A stretch of DNA of 19,805 bases from contig LT642389.1 in assembly GCA_900128585.1 (NCBI GenBank), positions 1 through 19,805 of the forward strand. Reading direction: 5' to 3'. Within the stretch, counting starts at the first letter, position 1. Each line of letters opens with the position of its first letter. This DNA is from Stramenopiles sp. TOSAG23-3 (taxonomy: Eukaryota; Sar). The notes beneath the pieces are model-generated. The model did no database searches. It was not told where the DNA came from and saw nothing but the letters and a program-made list of their open reading frames with translations. The translations under genes were made by a program, and so were the position numbers. Of this stretch, positions 1 through 5,309 are shown in pieces.

Positions 1-378
1 ATTTTTTTAATTTATCTTCGTTCTGCTCTTCTTTTACTATTAGAGCTTTACAGCATGTCTTCTTTTCCTTCCTCTGCTGTGCTATTAGAGATTAATAAAA
101 AAAAAAAAGCTGAAAGAAAAAAAAACAAAAGGAGAGAGGCCACATTGTTTTAATACTATAAAATAATCATATACTAAAATTAGTGAAACCAAAACCAAAA
201 CCAAAACCAAAAGCATCAGCAGATTGATTCATCATTTTTTTGACGACTTCACAGATCACAGAATATCAATTACATCGTCTAATTATGCGGACACATAATA
301 ATTCGAAACCATTTCTGTGTGCGGTTCGGGCTCGGATCTCCTTGAAATATAATGGTACCAATTAAAATGGTGTTATTT
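1..378. other. AT-rich gene-free left edge (3' flank of the HAD-like gene)
   Basis: No convincing coding sequence. The stretch is A/T-rich with several homopolymer runs and holds a short AAAACC tandem repeat at 186-213 (about 4.5 units). It lies downstream of the minus-strand gene that ends at 379, so it probably includes that gene's 3' UTR. No RNA gene was recognised. Confidence 0.5.
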
Positions 379-1068
379 TCACTCTACGCATTTATATAGG
401 ACATTGGTTTTCTTCTTCTTTTTCTTTTGTTTTTTGTTTAGCGCCACAAAGTACCCCAATAACGATGGTACAATTTGAACATTCTCCAACACGTTTTTCA
501 ACGTTTCTTGATTCTTAATTACATCTCGTTTTTTAAAAGCAGCGTCAGGCCGTACATAAACAATATTAATATCCGGGGATCTATTGTGATGCAATACAGA
601 TGCACAATGATCAATACCATCGTCCATAAATGTTTTCGCACTTACCAATTTACAAAACCACGCTTTGCTTCCAGTCTTAGTGTACGTAAATCGATCCGAG
701 TTACGGAAACTACCACGTTCGAAAACTAATACACCAAATTTAATTTGCTTCTCCTTAACACGACTCGCGATTCCATGTGATGCTTTTTCACGGAACTTTG
801 AATCACGTTTAACGAACGAGCAACAAGCAACGTTTTTGTATTCGTCACACAATTGCTTGGTTGGTTTCACCGTATCTAAAACGCCATGGTAATCAAGTAC
901 AATATCAATCGGTGTTTCCTTCATTTCTTCCTTTAACATATTTATAAATTGTTCCTCTTGATGAAATCGAAATGTTTCTCTCCTTCCATTTGCCATTATC
1001 AGAGTAACCATATCAAGCCCAGCTTTGCGCGCTTGCTCCGCGTAGTCCATCACTTCTGTTTTCAACAT
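379..1068 (-). CDS. HAD-like small protein, putative phosphatase fold
   Basis: This is a 229-residue ORF starting at an ATG with A at -3. Residues 54-66 form a hydrophobic strand followed by DYHGVLD (59-65), which resembles HAD motif I (DxDGT/V) except that the second Asp is His61. FMDDGIDH at 147-154 matches the acidic motif IV that binds Mg2+ in HAD enzymes, and K140 could be the motif III lysine. The length fits a HAD core with a small or no cap. In the family, Asp59 would be the nucleophile and the +2 Asp the general acid, so loss of that Asp makes ordinary phosphatase activity uncertain. There is no signal peptide or membrane segment. The C-terminus is a low-complexity run of lysines (about 212-220) made by a T-rich stretch of the plus strand. 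HAD assignment is inferred from two motifs only; substrate is unknown. Confidence 0.65.
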   Translation of the reverse strand: MLKTEVMDYAEQARKAGLDMVTLIMANGRRETFRFHQEEQFINMLKEEMKETPIDIVLDYHGVLDTVKPTKQLCDEYKNVACCSFVKRDSKFREKASHGIASRVKEKQIKFGVLVFERGSFRNSDRFTYTKTGSKAWFCKLVSAKTFMDDGIDHCASVLHHNRSPDINIVYVRPDAAFKKRDVIKNQETLKNVLENVQIVPSLLGYFVALNKKQKKKKKKTNVLYKCVE

Positions 1069-1947
1069 GGTTCTTTTTTTCTCTTCTTCTTTCTTCCGTA
1101 CAATATTTACAAAAATATTTCCAGGTGTTCGCTTACATTTCTATTTCCTTTCGTTTTCGTTGAATTATTTTTCTGTTTGCATTCATAAAGAATATGTATA
1201 GATATATAGATATTGAAATGTAAAAAATGCAGAGTCGCGATGGAATCTTTTTTCAAAGTACCAACATCAAACCCTTGTTGATGAAACAATGATGACATCG
1301 AAGCGAAGTCGTCTTCTTCTTCTTCTTCTTCTTCTTCTTCTTCTTCTTCTTCTTCTTCTTCTTCTTCTTCTTCTATTTTTTTATTATCATTTTTGTTTTT
1401 GTGGTGCTGTGTCCCTGCGAATATATTAAATACCAAAAGTTCAAATAAGTTTTATAACCAAAAGAATTTTCTTTTTCTTTCTTCAATGCTATTTCTATAT
1501 TCTTTTTCCTATTTTGTTTGTGATTCTTTCATTCACTTCTTCACAATTTATCCAAAACATGAACACAGCATCAGCTAATGGTGTGTTCCTGTCGACAAAC
1601 AACGAAAAAAAGAAAGAAAGTGTTATAATGTAATGTACGAGGACAGCTATTTAGACTAATAATTCGAATGAACTTTTACCAAGAAGTGATAATGTTTTTT
1701 GTATTTGTATTTGTTTTTGATAGAGGTGATTTGTATTCTTCAACGAACAAATCGATTCTTCTCCCAGCCAAAGTCCCACTGAAAGTTTTATCCATTTTTT
1801 GCGAATACAATAGTCTAGATAGTCGTAATTATTTAGTCTTCTATTAAATTATATAATTATTACGATGAATCGAAGTATTAGGAGTCACTTTTTGCGCAGT
1901 TTTGTCTTGATTTTTTTTGGTTTTTGATCGGTCTGATTTCAATCTAG
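1069..1947. other. Gene-free spacer between two minus-strand genes
   Basis: This spacer upstream of the HAD-like gene and downstream of the membrane-protein gene has no supported gene. It is A/T-rich with a long TTC/GAA microsatellite (annotated separately). The open frame through the microsatellite encodes mostly a glutamate run and is judged spurious. Nothing else was recognised. Confidence 0.5.
1312..1374. repeat. TCT/CTT (GAA on the other strand) trinucleotide microsatellite, 21 units
   Basis: A perfect 63-bp triplet repeat: pyrimidine-only on the plus strand and GAA-rich on the minus strand. It lies about 240-300 bp upstream of the HAD-like gene's start on that gene's coding strand, so it is in its promoter or 5' UTR region. 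Long GAA/TTC tracts can form triplex DNA and are unstable in length; an effect on this gene is inference only. Confidence 0.95.
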
Positions 1948-2730
1948 TCAGGGTTGGGCTTCCGCCGGGTCTTGAGAACCACCCGCCTTATCTGTGTCAC
2001 CACTGCACTTGACTGTGTCACCCGCCTTATCTTCGAAATACTTGACTGTGGAGTCCGAGATAAATCTTATAGTGAGTGGCCTGTAGACCCGGGTAACAAG
2101 CATTGCTGGCAACCAGAATATCCACTTTTTGAGAAAAACAAGGAAAAATTTGATAAATTTTTTCATTTTTTCAGGTCCATCCTCAAATGTATTTTTAACA
2201 CCAAACGTACCCAACAGTTTAAAGAATGCTGATAACACTAGGGCAAAGAAGAGACCAAAGACTGTCATTACCAAGAGTGTTAAGAAGAAAACTAGAATTA
2301 GAATCCAAAAGAAAAGCACTGCTTGGATCACAAGGGGCGCGGACACAATTTTTGCCAGTTGAAGACAAGACCATTCATATGGCAGTTTACGGGAAGATGA
2401 CGATACCATTCTGGGGGAAACCAAAAAGCGATGCCCACAGATAAGAAGAGCCAGGGAACCGTGGGCAATCAGTGTGATAGACACATATACTCCATAGGCA
2501 CTTCCACGTTGTTCGACTACGCTGACACTGCCCACGGCAATCAACACGACAGACAACCAAAATTCTGTGGCAGCAGTCATCCAGGATGGTTTCTGCGTAT
2601 TATATTTTTTCATATACTTATATTCTTCTCTCAAGATTTGAGATGAATCCGGCCCAGGCTCAGCCCTACCTACGTCGGTACTTTTTATCTCAATGGAAAC
2701 GTTTTCAACATTTTGGGCTTCTGTTTGCAT
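1948..2730 (-). CDS. Multi-pass membrane protein of unknown function
   Basis: This is a 260-residue ORF with an ATG start. The N-terminal ~50 residues are polar. Hydrophobic segments lie at about 53-73, 79-99, 131-172 (long enough for a two-helix hairpin) and 192-213, giving roughly four or five membrane spans. The loop at 101-130 contains a Ser-rich patch (109-113). The C-terminal ~45 residues are hydrophilic and rich in Asp, Lys and Gly, with a short imperfect internal duplication (KAGDTVKCSGDTDKAG, 235-250). I do not recognise a family and see no catalytic signature. It is divergently transcribed from the LPMO-like gene across a 618-bp spacer, so the two may share regulatory DNA. The clear hydrophobicity pattern over a frame of normal composition is why it is called real. 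Confidence 0.75.
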   Translation of the reverse strand: MQTEAQNVENVSIEIKSTDVGRAEPGPDSSQILREEYKYMKKYNTQKPSWMTAATEFWLSVVLIAVGSVSVVEQRGSAYGVYVSITLIAHGSLALLICGHRFLVSPRMVSSSSRKLPYEWSCLQLAKIVSAPLVIQAVLFFWILILVFFLTLLVMTVFGLFFALVLSAFFKLLGTFGVKNTFEDGPEKMKKFIKFFLVFLKKWIFWLPAMLVTRVYRPLTIRFISDSTVKYFEDKAGDTVKCSGDTDKAGGSQDPAEAQP

Positions 2731-2850
2731 TCTATACGTCGTGCACTTGGTCTACTCTTTGCTAGATAGAGAAAGCTGGAACGGAACTAACAGATTAAAC
2801 TCGCTCAAAGGTCAGATTTAAAAACTAAATTGTTCGACACTACAAACTGA

Positions 2851-2882
2851 ACATACGCGCGCGCACACACGTACACACGCAT
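2851..2882. repeat. 32-bp perfectly alternating purine-pyrimidine tract (CG/CA), Z-DNA candidate
   Basis: From 2851 to 2882 every step alternates purine and pyrimidine, including a CGCGCGCGC core and CACACAC flanks. Such tracts are the classical sequence context for left-handed Z-DNA. It lies about 120 bp upstream of the minus-strand membrane-protein start. Confidence 0.85.
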
Positions 2883-2924
2883 CGAATTCCTCAATTCATT
2901 CAGTTGTTCTTAAGTTTCCGATAT

Positions 2925-2948
2925 GATGATGTTTTTTTTTTCATCATC
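2925..2948. repeat. Hairpin with T10 loop
   Basis: GATGATG (2925-2931) and CATCATC (2942-2948) are perfect 7-bp inverted arms around a run of ten T. It may be a chance result of ATG/CAT-rich low-complexity DNA. Confidence 0.5.
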
Positions 2949-3031
2949 GTGACTAACTACTCAAGAGACGACGACGACGCACACTGCAGGAGGAGTGATG
3001 TAGTAGTTGTTAAAAACGACATCATATAATA

Positions 3032-3048
3032 GGGGGGGGGGGGGGGGG
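3032..3048 (+). repeat. G17 homopolymer tract
   Basis: Seventeen consecutive G, the only long G run in an otherwise A/T-homopolymer-rich window. It is about 300 bp upstream of the LPMO-like start. It could form a G-quadruplex; the exact length is prone to sequencing error. Confidence 0.9.
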
Positions 3049-3348
3049 TGTCGATAAAATTTCATTTTTTTACCATTTTTTCACCGTAAATTAATAATAG
3101 GACGACTAATAATACTGTTTGTTTTTCATCATCATACAGTATAATAATAATAATAAATTTTAATTCTGTTCATCGTCGCATCTTAGGAAAAAATATATTT
3201 CAACACAACAAACTTTTCATTTGCTCATCCACACCACAACCGATACACCAGAACCGATGAAATATTGTTTTACCCCACATTTCTGCCCGTTGCATTTCTC
3301 ACTGTTGCAGTCTATTCAGCTAGTTTTATTGCCATTGTGTCGCCCACC

Positions 3349-4851
3349 ATGCCCTTCCTTCGTTTCGCCACATACGGTGGCAGTTTGTTGTCGGCGGCTC
3401 TGCTCGTCGCGACTGTGGACGCGCACGGGAACATGGTACGCCCAACGCCACGTCAACCGGAACCGATGTACTGGTACCAAGTTGGATGCTTGATTGGGTG
3501 CACGTGCTCCGGTGGTGGAAAAGAGACGTACCCTTCGCCTGCGAGTCTTAACTGTCCCAATCCAGGGACTCCGACGTTAACCAACGCCAGTGACCTAACT
3601 TGGAATGTGGACAAGACTTCGCCCAGGGGGGAATGGAACAAGTACATGCCATGGAGAGCGCCTGGAACGTCCATACCGTTAGATTCGTGTGGAATTGCAT
3701 CGGGATTTTTGCCCTCTGCAACGGTGCAATATCCCCACACATTTAAAGACACAAGCATCAGTCAAGGTATGAAAGGAACCACGCTAAAACAAGGACCCCT
3801 CGCGTATTGGGAACCAGGCAAAGAGGTCCTCGTCTCGTTTCATCTGAGCGTCAACCACGGCGGGGGTTACCAATACCGCGTATGCCCCTCGAAGAGTCCA
3901 TCCGTGGACGAGGCTTGCTTCGAAGCCCACCCATTGAAGTTCGCGTCTACAAATCATGTGGTGGCGATGAACGGAAAAAATATCAACGTACCTGCCCATG
4001 ATGTGGTCAGTGGCGTGCGTCCTGCTGGCCATTCTTGGCGGAAACTCCCGCTCCCAGCGTGCAATTGCGACCTTGGAGCATCCTGCTCACTCTCGTCGTC
4101 CAAGAATACCAACGATACGGTAGCGTATACAAATGGGACTACGTACGGATCCTGCGCCCATGGCCTTCAATTCGATGCTGTGCATCTCCGTGATGGAAGT
4201 TGGCCAGAAGGTTTCGGGTATTATGTCGACGCGCTGGGTCCTCCAGGATCGACGGCCGGGAAAAATGGCAAACAGAAAACAAGTGGGTGCTATTCCAAAA
4301 CGGATCAGACATCCTGTGCTGCGGACAGTTCGTGCGGTTGGGCTACCAAGTCCGGCAAGACGTACTGCGCTCCGATCTGCGATTCGCTTACCGGTCAATC
4401 AACGTGTGACGCCAACTCCAAGTGCCAATGGTATTCTGAGAAAGGCGTTTGTGGCAAGGCCGCAGATGTCTGCGGCGCCCTGGCGAGTAAAGCCACGTGC
4501 GAAGCACAGTCAGGATGCGCGTGGTACACGCCGAAATCGCAGTGTTACACGCCGCAGGCAGTGGACAAGGATGCTGGGTTCGGTGGGGCCAAAGGTTCGG
4601 AGGATCAACAAAAAAGTGGGCTAACCCAGAATTGGGAAATCATGGATAAGGTTATAGCCCCATCTATCGCTGGTGACTACATATTGCAGTGGCGTTGGGA
4701 CAATGAACAGACACCGCAAATCTGGACGTCGTGCGCGGACATTAAAGTCTGCGAGGGCTGTAAGCCGGTTTTTGGGGGCTCAGCAAGAACAAGTTCCTCT
4801 ATACCAATCATGATTTTGACAGTTTTTTTGACCCTGGCGTTTAGGGCTTGA
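3349..4851 (+). CDS. Secreted LPMO-like (chitin-binding type-4-like) protein with Cys/Trp repeats and possible GPI tail
   Basis: From the ATG at 3349 (context CACC before ATG) the product is 500 residues with a textbook signal peptide ending VDA at residue 25. Cleavage there exposes His26 as the first mature residue, in HGNMVRP. An N-terminal His is the hallmark of the copper 'histidine brace' of lytic polysaccharide monooxygenases; His170 in VNHGGGYQYR is the best second ligand. A Cys-rich segment MYWYQVGCLIGCTC follows the N-terminus and QWRWDNEQTPQIW (447-459) forms the final strand, as in stramenopile-type LPMO-like proteins I recall. Inserted at 314-399 are three repeats, C-x8-C-x5-C-x-W-x6-8-C. 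NAS (79), NDT (255) and NGT (262) are potential N-glycosylation sites. The C-terminus (485-499) is a hydrophobic tail after a Ser-rich stretch, consistent with a GPI signal. An in-frame ATG at 3265 would bury the signal peptide and is disfavoured. The expected role is oxidative attack on an extracellular or wall polysaccharide; substrate is unknown. Confidence 0.85.
   Translation: MPFLRFATYGGSLLSAALLVATVDAHGNMVRPTPRQPEPMYWYQVGCLIGCTCSGGGKETYPSPASLNCPNPGTPTLTNASDLTWNVDKTSPRGEWNKYMPWRAPGTSIPLDSCGIASGFLPSATVQYPHTFKDTSISQGMKGTTLKQGPLAYWEPGKEVLVSFHLSVNHGGGYQYRVCPSKSPSVDEACFEAHPLKFASTNHVVAMNGKNINVPAHDVVSGVRPAGHSWRKLPLPACNCDLGASCSLSSSKNTNDTVAYTNGTTYGSCAHGLQFDAVHLRDGSWPEGFGYYVDALGPPGSTAGKNGKQKTSGCYSKTDQTSCAADSSCGWATKSGKTYCAPICDSLTGQSTCDANSKCQWYSEKGVCGKAADVCGALASKATCEAQSGCAWYTPKSQCYTPQAVDKDAGFGGAKGSEDQQKSGLTQNWEIMDKVIAPSIAGDYILQWRWDNEQTPQIWTSCADIKVCEGCKPVFGGSARTSSSIPIMILTVFLTLAFRA
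4290..4545 (+). repeat. Three tandem Cys-x-Trp repeats within the LPMO-like protein
   Basis: These encode residues 314-340, 344-368 and 375-399 of the 500-residue product. Each has four Cys and one Trp with near-fixed spacing (C-x8-C-x5-C-x-W-x6-8-C). The block interrupts the LPMO-like fold between its central region and its last conserved strand, so it is an insertion rather than an appended domain. It suggests small disulphide-bonded modules, perhaps carbohydrate- or protein-binding. Confidence 0.8.
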
Positions 4852-4925
4852 TTATGGTCGTGGCATGTAGATCCGTGTGTGATTCAAATATCAAGGAATT
4901 CCGCGTTGAGGGGAGAATCATTTTA

Positions 4926-5040
4926 TATCAATTACGAAAAAAGAAGCTAAATTTAATTACTTAAAATAACAGCCAATTTTCTTGTTTTTGTTTTTTAAAT
5001 AAGAAAATTGGCTGTTATTTAAGTTTTTTATCAATTACGA
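4926..5040. mobile_element. MITE-like hairpin element flanked by 12-bp direct repeats
   Basis: TATCAATTACGA occurs at 4926-4937 and again at 5029-5040. Between them, 4960-4983 and 5001-5023 are inverted arms of 24 and 23 nt, identical except for one missing T, around a 17-nt loop. Flanking direct repeats around an internal inverted repeat are what insertion of a small non-autonomous element would leave. No coding capacity. The 12-bp duplication is longer than in most well-known MITE families, so local duplication is an alternative. Confidence 0.45.
4946..4986 (+). repeat. Dispersed repeat copy 1 (core AATAACAGCCAATTTT)
   Basis: A 41-nt copy starting GCTAAATTTAATTA, nearly identical over its full length to the copy at 5260-5299. 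It also forms the left arm of the hairpin element, with its inverted partner at 5001-5023. It lies about 95 bp after the LPMO-like stop codon. Confidence 0.8.
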
Positions 5041-5184
5041 TTTCAGTTCCAAACTTAAAAAAACAAAATTAAATATATAGTAGTTTTTAATAAAAGCCAT
5101 TTTAGTTCGCAGAATGTGAAAAAGGAACGTAAACCTTTATGGTCAATAGGAATAGATTCACATTCGTGGTACATGAAGAAGATA

Positions 5185-5215
5185 AAAATAACAGGGCCAA
5201 TTTTTTTGATTTTTG
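5185..5215 (+). repeat. Dispersed repeat, diverged copy (two-G insertion)
   Basis: This copy reads AAAATAACAGGGCCAATTTT and then a T/G-rich tail, matching the repeat core except for an extra GG. It is less certain than the other copies. Confidence 0.45.
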
Positions 5216-5259
5216 ATTTTTTGTTTAATGGAACCAAGTTAGGATTAGGGTATGAGGAC

Positions 5260-5299
5260 GCTAAATTTAATTAGTTAAATAACAGCCAATTTTCTTGTT
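5260..5299 (+). repeat. Dispersed repeat copy 2 (core AATAACAGCCAATTTT)
   Basis: A 40-nt copy aligning to 4946-4986 with one substitution and one missing A. It starts only about 10 bp past the stop codon of the minus-strand TPR/methyltransferase gene, so that gene's 3' UTR would carry the complementary strand. Confidence 0.8.
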
Positions 5300-5309
5300 A
5301 GTGTTTAAT

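Larger units (their letters stand above)
2731..3348. promoter_or_regulatory. Divergent intergenic region between membrane-protein and LPMO-like genes
   Basis: This 618-bp spacer must hold the promoters of both flanking genes, since they are transcribed away from each other. It contains three unusual DNA structures listed separately: a 32-bp alternating purine/pyrimidine tract, a T-loop hairpin and a G17 run, plus an (ATA)n microsatellite near 3139-3157. No clear TATA box can be assigned. An in-frame ATG at 3265 and an out-of-frame ATG at 3257 precede the preferred LPMO start, so upstream initiation is possible. Confidence 0.5.
4852..5309. other. Convergent intergenic region with four copies of the CAGCCAATTTT repeat
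   Basis: This region lies between the stops of the LPMO-like gene (+) and the TPR/methyltransferase gene (-). It is A/T-rich, has an AATAAA on the plus strand at 5089-5094, and holds four copies of a dispersed motif (annotated separately). A short minus-strand open frame at 5055-5237 is low-complexity and is not called. Confidence 0.6.

Noticed and set aside
186-213. AAAACC repeats as possible telomeric sequence
   Set aside because: Only about four units, internal, and not a common telomere repeat; treated as a microsatellite.
1107-1436. Minus-strand 109-residue frame with a long glutamate run
   Set aside because: The run is the translation of the GAA microsatellite and the rest is low complexity; no gene-like composition.
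3265-3348. Upstream in-frame ATG of the LPMO-like gene
   Set aside because: It would put 28 residues in front of an otherwise perfect signal peptide; the 3349 ATG has better context.
4133-4624. Plus-strand 163-residue frame inside the LPMO-like gene
   Set aside because: Arg/Pro-rich alternative frame of a convincing secreted protein; no independent signal.
5055-5237. Short minus-strand frame with a hydrophobic end
   Set aside because: Composed of Lys/Ile/Phe-rich translation of A/T DNA and overlaps the dispersed repeat.
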